From NCBI GenBank assembly GCA_002778195.1, contig PCDI01000001.1, positions 4,055,869 through 4,119,868 on the forward strand: a stretch of DNA of 64,000 nucleotides, in the 5' to 3' direction. The position numbers and the translations under genes are program-made. Positions 1-11,033 of the stretch are shown here, piece by piece; positions within the stretch are counted from its first letter, which is position 1, and every line of letters starts with the position of its first letter. Source of the DNA: Raffaelea ambrosiae. Lineage: Eukaryota > Ascomycota > Sordariomycetes > Ophiostomatales > Ophiostomataceae. Under the pieces are notes generated by a model, which was given only the letters and a program-made list of their open reading frames with translations, had not been told where the DNA came from and did no database searches.

Positions 1-752
1 TCCATCTCGCCAGGTGCCAATCAAAAGCCCGGGCAGCGCTGGCAGTGGTGCCTTCCTCCTGTCTGAGTGCTACTGATTTCTGCTCATTTCTGCCGATCCC
101 CAACCGCTGTGAGACCCTGTCGGCTGGTCCTGCCGAGCTACCCAACGCGGCCCCCATCTGCCATTCTGACTGGTCTTTATTGCTCAAATGGCCCCGATTG
201 GGTATGCCTTGGTCTGGCCACGCCACGACTGGATGCTGCACTGCACTTGTTCCTCAGTCATCGGCCCTTCCCAGCCAAAAGCAGCCTGCCAGCTGCTTTA
301 TTTGTGAGGCGTCAGATGGGGCAGCACAGCGGTCACGCACTGTCGCGGGCGGTCGAGGGCGGTCGCAGAAACAGGCCAACGCTCGGGGGCAAAACCTGAA
401 ATCTGTTGAACTCTGCGGGCCTTGTGTTTCCCAATGCCTCACAGGGGAACAGGAATACGGACATTCTCTTGCATTGCCTTTCCCTGCAATTGTGACTGCC
501 TTCTGAGATGCTTATAGGCATATGCAACATCTCATCACCATCTCGTTTTCAGCGTTCCAGAAGCACAAAAATGCAAAAACGCTAAAAGCAGGGGGGAAAG
601 CACCCCCCCCCCCAATAAAACAGGGCATGAAGTGATACGGATGCTTATGCGTAAGACGCACAGTGATTCTACATAACTCCTCCAAAGTACGGAATCAACG
701 GGATCAAAAGAGGGGGGAAGACCGACACTCGTCACGGTGTCTTGGACCAAAA

Positions 753-786
753 GTGACGAAAGGTGACCAAGAGTGACAAAAGTGAC
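753..786. promoter_or_regulatory. Four GTGAC repeats at about 10-bp spacing
   Basis: GTGAC occurs at 753, 763, 773 and 782, so the copies sit about one DNA helical turn apart, and an opposite-strand copy (GTCAC) lies at 731. This is seen directly. A phased array of one short motif upstream of a gene suggests a binding platform, but no factor is identified and no function is shown. Confidence 0.35.
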
Positions 787-876
787 ATCAAGTTTCCGGC
801 TCGACGCGCGCGCCTACTGGGGAAATGGAGAAAAGGGGGACGGTCTAATACATGCGCCCTGCTGAGGAATTTGACT

Positions 877-897
877 GCACGTGACCATTTCACGTGC
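877..897. promoter_or_regulatory. Inverted E-box pair (CACGTG x2)
   Basis: GCACGTGA and TCACGTGC form a perfect 8-bp inverted repeat around a 5-nt spacer, so two CACGTG cores face each other about 430 bp upstream of the helicase ATG. A third TCACGTGC lies at 1122-1129, nearer the gene. CACGTG is the known core of bHLH regulators such as fungal Cbf1 and SREBP types. Binding here is inferred. Confidence 0.4.
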
Positions 898-1314
898 CTT
901 TCTCCCCTCTTTTTATCTTCCGTCTCTTCTTTACGTCTCTCAGTAACTCTATGAAATCGGTGGGTTTTTTTCTAGGCGAAGTATAGTTAACGATACGTGT
1001 TATATATATAAATAAGAATAAACTCCGATACTATCTAGAATGTACGTTTCTATCACTATATACTGCCTTACACACCACCGACAAGAACGTTACTCCCGTA
1101 GTCTTAAAGTCACATAGGCTATCACGTGCTGTGGATTTACAATTTTGGGGGCGCGCATGTAATAGTTAGACACTAACGGGGCCCAAATCTAGCACATATC
1201 GGGATTTTGCCATATTCTACCGCCAAAAAGTTTCGACGATGCAAAAATAAGTTGCAAAATCCGGTGCAAAGAGTTTCTTTTTACGGCAGACAACAACATT
1301 ACCCAACAAGCAAC

Positions 1315-3213
1315 ATGAAACTGTCCAACCCGCCCAGGCGTGACAACAAGCTTTCACGCAGGAAGCAGGAGAAGCCTCCTGTGGAAAGCGGGAGCGAATC
1401 CGACCACCTCGACAACGACGAACCCCGCAAGAAGCGACGACTCGTCACACACAAGCAGGACGACGAAGATGTCTTCGAAGACAAAAACAAGCAGGACGAC
1501 GACGAGGATGCCGACGAGGATGCCGACGAGGATGCCGACGAGGATGCCGACGAGGATGCCGACGAGGATGCCGACGAGGATGCCGACGAGGATGCCGACG
1601 ACGGTGTCTTCGATAAAAAGACTGATAGTGAGGACGACAGCAATTCCGAAGACTCAGACAGTTCTGAAGATTCAATCGGCGTTGAGGCGGACGACGACCC
1701 GTGCATGCCGCCAATAGTCAGCCTGGAGGCTTGGAAAAAGATACCCTTAGACGCTTCCAAATCACAGGCCTTGAGCCGCTCTCCGAACTTGAGCCGTCTT
1801 CCGGCTGGAATGCGCGCAGTGTCTGCAGTCGAAAAAAAAAACGATGGTGCGTTGCCTGCGGTCGGCGAAAAGAAAAAGACGTCCAACGATGCCTCATACA
1901 CCAACAAGGCCACATTTTCCTCTCTCAACGTTGGACCAGACCTGGTGAATGCGCTGGCCAAATTGTCCATTCGCCGTCCTACCGCCATTCAGGCGGGCTG
2001 CATCCCCTCCATCCTCAAAGGCCGGGACTGCATGGGCATCAGCCGCACGGGCTCTGGTAAGACGGTGGCTTATGCAGTACCCATATTGGAAAAGTTCTTG
2101 AAAGACAGAACCTCCGTTTTTGCGCTCATTCTGGTGCCTACACGAGAGCTGGCTCGTCAGGTCTATAGCCTGTTTACAATTCTTGGGCTACAGCTTCAGC
2201 TGAAAGTCACTCTCTTCACCGGCGGCAGCAACATGCTCAATGAAATTCTCGAGTTCACGCAGCGCTGTCCACACATTCTCGTTGCCACACCGGGGCGGTT
2301 GGCAGACCATATCAATTCGTCGAACATAGAAATGTCGGCGGCCCTGGCACGAGTGCGGGTTGTGGTGCTGGACGAAGCCGACCGCCTGCTGGCCCCCGGC
2401 ACGGGCACCATGTTGCCGGATGTACTGTTATGTCTGCAAACGATACCGCCACGGGAGAAGCGGCAGACGCTGGTCTTCACAGCGACGATGACACCCGATT
2501 TGGAGTCGCTCAAGAACCGGAAGCGTGGGCCCGGGTTGGAACCCGTGTTTGTGTGCAATGTCGATACGCAAAAGCTGGCCGCGCCGCGGACACTGAAGCA
2601 GACGTACCTAATTGTGACGCCTATGCAACGCGAGCACTACCTGCACGCGCTTCTAGAAACGAAGCACAACAGCGCTCTACCCGGAATCATTGTCTTTTGT
2701 AACCGCAAGACCACAGTCATGCGGCTGCACCGCCTGCTCCGCCTGCTGGACCACCGCGTCACATCGCTGCACAGCGACCTGAAGCTGTGGGAGCGGACAG
2801 ACAACCTGGAGCGGTTCCGGGCATCGGCGGCGCGGATTCTGGTGGCAACGGACGTGGCGTCGCGTGGCCTGGACATTCCCGCAGTGGCGTTGGTGGTCAA
2901 CTACGACGTGCCGCGGGATCCAGATGACTATATCCATCGGGTAGGCCGTACAGCGCGTGCGGGCCGGACGGGCGAGTCGGTAACGCTTGTGGGTCCGCGG
3001 GACATTGATCTGCTGCATGCGATTGAGGCCCGGGTGGGCGAGAAGATGGTGGAATGGGAGGAGGAGGGAGTCAACCTGGACACGCGGGTGGACAGGGAGG
3101 ACATGCTCAAGTTGGTGAACACGAAGAAGCTGGAGGCGAGGCTGGACATTGAGGAAAACCGGGATGCTGGCGGCAAACGGAAGCGGGATAAGGTGAAGCT
3201 GCGGCCGACGTGA
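1315..3213 (+). CDS. DBP8: ATP-dependent RNA helicase, DBP8 type
   Basis: Single-exon gene, 632 aa. It is a DEAD-box helicase with a Q motif (PTAIQ), Walker A GSGKT with Lys at about residue 249, PTRELA, TPGRL, DEAD at about residue 353, a TAT form of motif III, DVASRGLD and HRVGRTARAG near residue 541. The pattern around the Q motif (AGCIPSILKGRDCMG) matches Dbp8/DDX49 proteins, which act in the nucleolus in 18S rRNA maturation and the small-subunit processome. The first 170 residues are an acidic, disordered extension with eight DEDA repeats; yeast Dbp8 is much shorter. I chose the ATG at 1315; the frame is open further upstream only with a TTG start. Confident of a DEAD-box helicase, fairly sure of the DBP8 subgroup. 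Confidence 0.88.
   Translation: MKLSNPPRRDNKLSRRKQEKPPVESGSESDHLDNDEPRKKRRLVTHKQDDEDVFEDKNKQDDDEDADEDADEDADEDADEDADEDADEDADEDADDGVFDKKTDSEDDSNSEDSDSSEDSIGVEADDDPCMPPIVSLEAWKKIPLDASKSQALSRSPNLSRLPAGMRAVSAVEKKNDGALPAVGEKKKTSNDASYTNKATFSSLNVGPDLVNALAKLSIRRPTAIQAGCIPSILKGRDCMGISRTGSGKTVAYAVPILEKFLKDRTSVFALILVPTRELARQVYSLFTILGLQLQLKVTLFTGGSNMLNEILEFTQRCPHILVATPGRLADHINSSNIEMSAALARVRVVVLDEADRLLAPGTGTMLPDVLLCLQTIPPREKRQTLVFTATMTPDLESLKNRKRGPGLEPVFVCNVDTQKLAAPRTLKQTYLIVTPMQREHYLHALLETKHNSALPGIIVFCNRKTTVMRLHRLLRLLDHRVTSLHSDLKLWERTDNLERFRASAARILVATDVASRGLDIPAVALVVNYDVPRDPDDYIHRVGRTARAGRTGESVTLVGPRDIDLLHAIEARVGEKMVEWEEEGVNLDTRVDREDMLKLVNTKKLEARLDIEENRDAGGKRKRDKVKLRPT
1501..1596 (+). repeat. 12-bp minisatellite encoding (Asp-Glu-Asp-Ala)8
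   Basis: Eight perfect tandem copies of GACGAGGATGCC lie inside the acidic N-terminal extension of the helicase gene and encode DEDA units in frame. The identical DNA copies, not only the protein repeat, point to recent slippage, so copy number probably varies between strains. Confidence 0.95.
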
Positions 3214-5885
3214 GTACAGACGGTAAAGTCGTCATTCGGTGTGTATCACCCCGTTTGCATCCCTCTTTTTGTCACTCGCTGTTCTTCTTGCCCCCGTGCA
3301 TCCAATTTCTTGACAGCACCTTAACGACAACTCATCATAAGAGCACCTTTTAAGAGCATATCGATTCATACCCAAACACTCAGATAGACGACAGCTTCAA
3401 GAGAAATCAGCTCATGCAAAAGCTCGATTTGCGTAGTGCATTTGAGAGCGTAAACCAGAAAATACTATTGAACAAACTTTCCCTCCATCTGACATTGACG
3501 TTCTTGCGTAATAATCCAAGATGACCAACATGGCGAGATGAGCGAGAAGGCAAGCAATGCAAGCATACACGAGCACGTTGTCGGCTTAGATATTAGTAGC
3601 CCACCACACTCAATATGGGGTGCATACGAAGTTAATTAAGGCTGCAGGTGTAGCTTGGGTAGGCGAGGGATCTGCTTGCTGCCTGGGACTGTCTGTTAAC
3701 GGGGAGCCAACGGGCCGGGCATGTGTATGTGTGTTCAGAAATGCGGCATTGCTCTCCGTCCCGCCCTCCCTCTCCTCACAAGACTGCAAGACGCAAGAGT
3801 CTAAATTATAGATTGTAACTACTGCATGCACAGTCTGATCAATACGAGAACCGAATTCAGACGTGGCCTGCATGATTTAACCCTGGAACTGCTTAACATG
3901 CACGAGAAAGCACCTGTCAGCAACAACAAGAGCGACGGGAAACGCGAATGGACAAAACCAAAAACCAAGAAGACGTGAACTGCGGCTTTGTGTCAATCCC
4001 AAGAAGGGAAAGTCAAAGAATACAAATATAAAAAAGGAAAAAAAAAGGAAACACAACACTGTGACATGTGAGCCTAGTTTCCCCAGAGCTTCCCCGGAGG
4101 CCAAGACCAAATAAGGAGATTAATGAATGAATGACAAGAAAGGAAAAGAAAAAAGCAAAAAAGAAGCAAGCCACAAAAAACAAAGCAAGGAGGTGGAAGC
4201 AGGCATCCTCGATAAATTGTTCACATATGAGCAACAGGTACACCAGATTACAGGCAGGAACCTGGACATTTTATCCGGCAACACCAAGCAGGATCTATAT
4301 CATCAAGACCTACAGCTCCAGAAACAAGTTAACCTGGCATGGCCACAGACAGGAGGTCTAGATAAATTAGCTGTGGAGACCTGGACCAAGGCAGGAAGCC
4401 GCTCCAAAAAAAAAAAAAAAACTCCAAGCTGTGTGAAAATAGAGAGCAAGCTGGGAACTTGCCAAACACAGCCCGGGGCATGCTGGGGAAGAACTGGGAT
4501 AGATAGGCTTGGCTTTGGTGACGGTCATCAATGATCGTCGACCCGACTGACATACGGGCAAAAAAGCAGAAAAGCAAAAAAGCAAGAAAAAAACAAAAAA
4601 AAAACCAGGCAGTGGTGGAGCTGATCTTCCCGTGAGTCAGAAAGTGGAGGACAACAACAAACAACAAAAGACAAAAGACAAAGAAAAAAAAAGGGTTCAC
4701 CTAGGACAGGAGAAGAACAAAGAGCACCCGCATAAACAAAAATAAAGAAAGAAAGGTACCCGAGAGGGGAAGATGGCTCCCGGAAGCGACGGACAGAGCG
4801 GAGGAGGAGAAAGAGCCGCTACAACGGACAGGAGAAGCCCATAGTTATGTGTGAAGCTATTTGCAGCCACAAAAAAGCTGAACACGGCACCGATGCCAAC
4901 CAACAATGCCGACAGAATGATCAAGGAAAACCAACAATGGAGGAAGTTCTCTAGACCACGCTCGCAGAGCCTCTGCAGAGCCTCGCTCGATCCGGACGAG
5001 GACCACCACAAAGTAAGATACTACATAGTAGAATTAGCAAAGCTCTTACGTCCTCTTTCGTCCCCCTCTTGCGAAGCTAGGCTGGTCGAACTTGGTGCTC
5101 CATTCGTCATCTCTCTCTCTCCCTCTCTCTCTCCATTTTTTCCCCGTTTTCAGGGACAAGTCCAAAGGGATGCCAGGGTGGGCAGGAAAAAAAGGAAGCG
5201 AGGCCAAAAAAGAGACACCACCCTGGGGACACGCCATGGGAAAGAGATACATGAGAAAAACAGAATTTCCACAAAGTCTCCGTCAAGAGCCCGATGATCC
5301 GACTGGTGGTTGAGGGCACATCTGCCGGAGGGCTTGCGTGGGGGACTGACTATTTGGACAAAGTAAGGTACATACTCGTAGTCATACAATTGTTGTACGT
5401 ACACCAAGGGACTCCCCCATTCCGTTCCTCCCTTCCTTCTGCCGATCTGTCGGGGAAAACCCACCGTCTCGTGCTGAGCGAGACACAATATCTTGATTAT
5501 CGTATGTACAGGGCGGGCTCTTACCCCCTTCGCGCATCCCTTTTGGTTTTCTAGCAGATCGCCCCAAAAGTAAAAAAATGGGTGGTAGTGAACCCCAAAA
5601 CGGGCAATGCCTACGGGAGAGAAAACCGCGGGCCACCCACCACCTATGAAAACCACCACGGTGTACGAGTATGGGCCGGAGCCTACGAGTACTAGTTGAC
5701 TGCTGCTATGTACAAAGTAGGTATGTACATGGTGCTAGAAAACCGAACCCGATCCTTCCAACCAGACAACCACACGCAGATCAGAAGACAAAACCAGGGG
5801 GGGGGACGAAAAAAAGTACAGGGCGGACGTGTGTGTGCGTGTTGAACGATGACGGAATGGCACACACAGAAGAGGAGAACAAAGC

Positions 5886-5913
5886 CACACACGCACACAC
5901 ACACACACACACA
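5886..5913. repeat. CA microsatellite
   Basis: An almost uninterrupted CA dinucleotide run with one G interruption, in non-coding sequence. Confidence 0.9.
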
Positions 5914-7041
5914 AAAAGAGAATACGATACAACGACGAGTTCGTCACAGCCCACCACCACTACTATGTACGTCAACAGCCAAAGTTCGAATGGCACTTCC
6001 CGAGCTCTCCGTGGCGTTGCAATTACCCACGGGGTTTTCGACGTTGATCGAGAGATTGCGCCTCCCCCTGATCAAATTTTCTTTGTTTGTCTATCTGTCT
6101 GTTTGTTTGTCCGTTCGCTCCCCCTTTTTTTGGCTGTGCACATGTCGCGATGGAACGGGTTGCCTGCTTCCCGCTTTATTCTCGGCTTCCGGGGATAGAT
6201 AGCGACAAAGGAGACACGGGGGTTTTTGCACCGTCGAGGATGCCGCGGGGGAGATGCGCCAAGAGATACCCTCCCGGGAGACCCTCCTAAAAGACAGAGA
6301 GACACTTCAACACGTTAGGTCCAAAACATGGACCCCCATTCACGTAGAGAGGGAGACTCCCAAGATGCTATGTAGAAAAAAAAAAGAGGAGCACATCAGG
6401 CCAAGCCGCCTGCCTGCCTGCCTGCCTGGCCGGACTGGATCGGAACCGGCGTTTATTTTTTTTTGAAGAAAATGTATCTGCCCATCTACAAAGTAGTTTG
6501 TATTATCGACACCCACCCCCCCAAAAAATGGGCTGTGCAAAGGCCTACGTAAGATAGCACAACACCTTCTTTTTTTTTGGCCTGTCGCGCGGCTTTGTGT
6601 TGGGTAGTTCTTGCACATGGCTTGTGGGGAGGCCGTGTCAGCCACAGCCAGTCACGACCAAGTTACGGAAGTGACAGGAGGTAAATTGTGACAGAGGGCC
6701 CCGGCTCCGTAGAGATAGAAACCTGACATGGACGGAAGTATGGTCTTGGTGGAACATTGAGATGCACACACGTTATCTTACACAAAATACTGATAGGCAA
6801 ATCAACAAAACACAACGCAAATGTTCAGCCCGCCTTATTAGGGAGCCGCCGTGGCCAGCCGGCAGTTGATGATAGGCTGGGTGGAGCCATTGGGTCATTG
6901 GGTCTGTCGCCATTGTGACCATGTGTCTCTGAATGGAAGTGAGGTTTCCTCTTTGGACAGCCGACTGTGAGGGTCTCCGAGCAGAATGGCGACTGGATGG
7001 ACTCTGTCTAGATGGCGGCGTGTCATGGATGGCGTAGGTAT

Positions 7042-7060
7042 CTTACACGTCCCGTGTAAG
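7042..7060. repeat. Inverted repeat CTTACACG / CGTGTAAG
   Basis: Perfect 8-bp arms are separated by a TCC spacer. The same arms in the opposite order occur at 50613-50632 upstream of ALG12, and the 9-mer ATCTTACAC recurs elsewhere in intergenic DNA, so a protein-binding palindrome is a reasonable but untested idea. Confidence 0.5.
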
Positions 7061-9036
7061 TGGCTTTTTTTTCTTCTTCTCTTTTTCCTTTTTTTTTTCT
7101 TATTTCTTTTTAGGCCCCTCCGGGTCCATATTTGTCACTTTGTCACCACTCGTTTTTATTTTTATTTTTATTTTCCCCCTTAGCTTTGACGGACTACTCT
7201 GAAAGACGTACGGTGTAGGTAGACAAGCGAGACAGGAAACAGAAGCGGGTACCATTGCACAACTGGGGTTGGGGCAAGTAGAAAGCATACGTACTCGTGG
7301 GCGAGATGGCGATAGATGTTTCGTATCTTACGATAAGCTCAGAGGAGGGGCAAAACGACAGAAAGAGTTGCCTACACAGTGAGCCGCAATTCAGGCCGTC
7401 TCGACCTGTGGCTCTTTCTCTTGTCTGTTCGTTGTCGGGCGTAGCTACATACTCGCAGTGGTTCCCGGGATTTCCTGCGTGGGTTCGTTCTCTTTTTGAT
7501 CCCGCCTTGGTCTCATCTTTAAAGTTTCTTATGCCTTTCTGTCTTTCTCTCTCTTTCATGTCTTATTTACCAGTCTTTCTTTCTCCTGCTCGGGCATGTA
7601 GCTTATGCTTAGGTCCTTTTTCTTGTCCTCCGGTCTGATGCACTACGACGCACCAAGGCCGGAGCGATGTTCCCCTGCTGTCCTACACCGAAACCTGGAC
7701 AGGCCTTGCTTGCCCTTTGCCCATCCAGGACTGGCAGGTTTTTTTTTTGGTTCTCTCTGCTGCTGTAGCTGACAGAACCCCTGTCACATACCATGTGTGC
7801 GTGTACTCGTACAACATATGTGCGTGCGTGTGTGGCTGACCCTCGTATCGTGCAAAATTTAGATACGCGCAACACCCACGAGTAACTAAGTCGTACACAC
7901 CAGGGAACTTGCAGCTGGCGATATCTTCGATTAGTAAAGATAGGTAATATGCAAGCACTTTGGCCTCCATAGAACTTAGTCTGTCGAGGCCCTTGCGCAT
8001 CGGGAACCTCCCAAGCAAGGGGGTGGTCCGCCAAAGAAAGCCGCACGTCGATCATGCTCTTTCAGGGTGTGTCTGTCTCTTTTCGTGTCTTTTGTTGTCC
8101 TTTCCCGTGTCTCTCTGTCTCTACCGGTGTCTCTATCTTCTTTTCTTCTTCTTTCAAAAAAAAACCCCTTTCTGCCTGCACCCACACCCCCGTATTCTTG
8201 TTCGGTATGGAGACAGCGAGAGAAAAAGAGAGAGAACATACGTATGCGTCTGGCAATTGGCTTTTTTTTGGAGTCCCTCTTCCTGTCAGACGGCTGCATT
8301 GGGCAAAAGATTGGGTCTGGATCGGGGTCTGGCCTGGGTCTGGACGGGTTGGTCCTTTTTAGTTTTGCAAATTGTAGTTTTGCCAGTTTCGTGTCTGTTG
8401 CCCGTTTGTTGTCGCCATTTCGAATACTCTTGCTATAACTACTCGTAGTATGATCGTTCTGGTGTCGTCTTTTGGCATTTGGCCTCTTTTTTGGTCTCGT
8501 TTTCTTCCTCGCTTCAATTATGCCCACTTCTTAATCCTCTTACCATGCACCTTTCCAACTCGCGGAACTCTTATCCCTTTGACCGCCTCTTAAAAGGGAG
8601 CAGAAAAAAAAGTCTCAAAGAAACAGCACAGAAAGGGGAACGCTTGTATGCAGACAACTGCAAACCAAGGCCACACCTTACCCTTTTGTGTGCCGCCCTT
8701 ATTTCTCGTATTCAGCAAAACAGCCGGAGTCTGCTCCGTAATGCAAGCCCGCTGGCAGAACAGAGCTTGTTGGGATTGGGTCTAGGTCTGAAGGGGCTAC
8801 ATAGTATTTGCCATTATCCGCCTGTACTCGTGCATGTACGAAGGCTCGTACATACGAATAGTGAGATTGAAATTGGCTTTGTGAGAAGCGTGGCTAAGGT
8901 GTCCGGCCAACTAACTGGTACCAGTCTTGCCATTCTGAGACTGGCTGAGAGGCTCCGGTGCTACCTCTTTTCAGTCGCACCTTCTCTTTTCGCTCGAGTA
9001 CTCGTAGTAACTACTCACTCGTACATGGTAACTAAC

Positions 9037-9052
9037 TACTATGTACATAGTA
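9037..9052. repeat. 16-bp perfect palindrome
   Basis: TACTATGTACATAGTA is identical on both strands. It lies 30 bp from a TACTCGTA copy (8999-9006). Related TACATAGT or ACTATGTA fragments occur near 5020, 8798, 10119, 10600, 27000, 41729 and 42664, all outside genes. Confidence 0.6.
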
Positions 9053-10964
9053 ACTCTCTGTATCCGTCCCTCGCACTCTTCCTGCCACCCAAAGGCGACC
9101 ACTCTTCGCCACTCGCTGTTGCAGGATGCACTCCTTCGTTCGCTGTTCCCTGTCCGTTTTTCTGGGTCTAGCTGTTTGGCTGTTTTGCTTTTTTTGCTCT
9201 TTTGGCTCCCCAAGCTGCTGGTGCTGCTGCACTTCCCTGCCACCTCCATCGTCCTCTTACGATTTGTATTACTCTTCCATGACTGTGCGCACTCGCCATG
9301 CTCCTGCATCTGACAGACCTAGTATATCCCTCTTAAATTCGGGGCTGATCTTTACTCCTACTCGTACATGCAGCCTGGGCGCTCACCAAAAAAAAAAAAA
9401 AGTAAAAAGTAAAAACCCCTTTCCCGCTTTCTAATTCGCCCGATCCAACAGGGCCACCGTTCAGGTTTTGTGCAGTCCGGACCAGGTTTCTGTCCCAGGT
9501 CTTTGTCGTTCGGTTCCAATGGAGGCATTGGATGGCCAAGTTGACAGGCGATTGATTGACTGGTTTGATGGGGGGGAAGACCACCAACGGTGCCAAACCC
9601 TGAAACAGCGGGGGGTAGAACAAAGCAGGCAGTGCAAATAATATGGGTATTACGAGCTGGGCGCAGAACAGCAAGACAATACACAGCAGGCACCAGCAAG
9701 CGGCAAAATCGTAGATTGCACAACATTACGACACCGTGCACACCGGGAGCAGCGCAACACGGTGACGACGAGGTGGCGCTGGCCGGTTGGCGATCATTGT
9801 AGGAATTGGCAATAAGAGCAGGAAGTAGAAGAAAGCAGAAGAGAGAAGGAATTGGCTTCCAGAAGAGGTCACGAAGAAAGACGCCGTGAAAGTGAAAGAC
9901 GCAAAGAACAGGGAAAGAAACAGCTTGACGCAAACAGAGAATATGTCTCCGAACAACGAAGAGATGCGAGGTAAAAAGATACATGGCATGGCACGGACAA
10001 TGTGGTGCTGCATCCATGTACCATGTAGCTCCGTATCTCAAGTCTCTCCGGGCAGTCTGGACCTGCACTACGAGTGCATCCTCACAGGAACAACGGGGCA
10101 CATCTTACGATGCGATCTGCTCGTACTATGTATGCATGCTACCCGCCAGGCGGCGGCACATCCGTTAAAGAGTGTTGGAGATGGCGGGCGAGTAATAAAA
10201 AAAAGAAACTCGGATCGCAGAGGTGGGAATTCGATATCGCAGAAGAAAGGAAGGTTAAAACAAAAATAATTAAACCTTCCCCCAAATCGGAAACCCCCCA
10301 AATCCAGAAAGTAAAACCCACCGAGGCGCCGCCCTGACGTCAGCTGTCGTCTACACTGTAACTCTGCCCTTGCCTCCCTTGCTTCCCTGCTTCTGCCACC
10401 CCTTCCTGCCCACGCCTTCCTTTTGGTCTTCCTTTCAGGTTCTCTCCCTCGCCTGCGAGCACTGTTCGTCGCTTCCTCCACCGCCCACTCACTCCCCCGT
10501 TCAGCAGCCCCATCTGGCCTCCGAGTCAGCTATTCCGCTTTCAGCTGTAGTCTTTGGGATGGACAAGCTGTGTTTCCTGCACGACCAGCTACGCGGTAGT
10601 TACATAGTACATTTCAAAATAAGGCAAGGGAATAATCAAATAACCAAAATGAAATAAAGCCCGAAAAGAAAAGAAAAGAAAATAGCAGCCCACTTTATTG
10701 TTCTCCCATGCGGCCGGCTTGTCTCATACCTCTCTGCCCGACTCTGCTATGTAAAAGCAGTCGACCGCGCTCCCGTTCGCTATCGTTCGCTCTCTCCACT
10801 CATGCGCTCGTCGCATGCGATGCCACTGTACGCTCCGTACTACTGTTGGAGCTATCGTGCAAGCTCTTATTTCTCTTGCGACCGGAATCGCGCTAACAAA
10901 AGAAACTGGGTGGGCATAACGCACGGACATTTGATTCAAACTCGCATGGGAGAGCTTGTTGTTG

Positions 10965-11033
10965 CCCAGCCAGACCCAGCCAGGCCCAGCCAGAGGCAAA
11001 CCAGAGGAGAGCCAGAGGAGAGCCAGAGGACGA
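10965..11033. repeat. Short tandem repeats CCAGCCAG and GAGCCAGAGGA
   Basis: Two adjacent imperfect tandem blocks: CAGCCAGACC-like units followed by three near-identical copies of an 11-bp unit containing CCAGAGGAG. The block is non-coding. Confidence 0.75.

Larger units (their letters stand above)
1..1314. other. Intergenic region upstream of the DBP8-like gene
   Basis: No open frame here looks like a conserved protein. The stretch holds a short poly-C run near 601-612, a ladder of GTGAC elements (753-786), an inverted pair of CACGTG boxes (877-897), another CACGTG at 1122-1129 and an AT-rich patch around 1000-1060. It probably contains the promoter and 5' leader of the helicase gene. A TTG-initiated in-frame extension from 1207 to 1314 exists but is not favoured as coding. 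Confidence 0.6.

Noticed and set aside
1207..1314. N-terminal extension of the DBP8-like frame
   Set aside because: It starts with TTG, has no homologous content, and an ATG at 1315 gives a normal start.
1299..1988. 229-codon minus-strand frame with long poly-Ser
   Set aside because: It is the reverse reading of the DEDA repeat DNA.
4127..4534. Lys-rich 135-codon frame
   Set aside because: A-rich low-complexity DNA; no splice or homology support.
8479..9171. 230-codon plus-strand frame in the 10 kb region
   Set aside because: It begins with a non-ATG codon, crosses several TACTCGTA-type repeats and has no recognisable motif.
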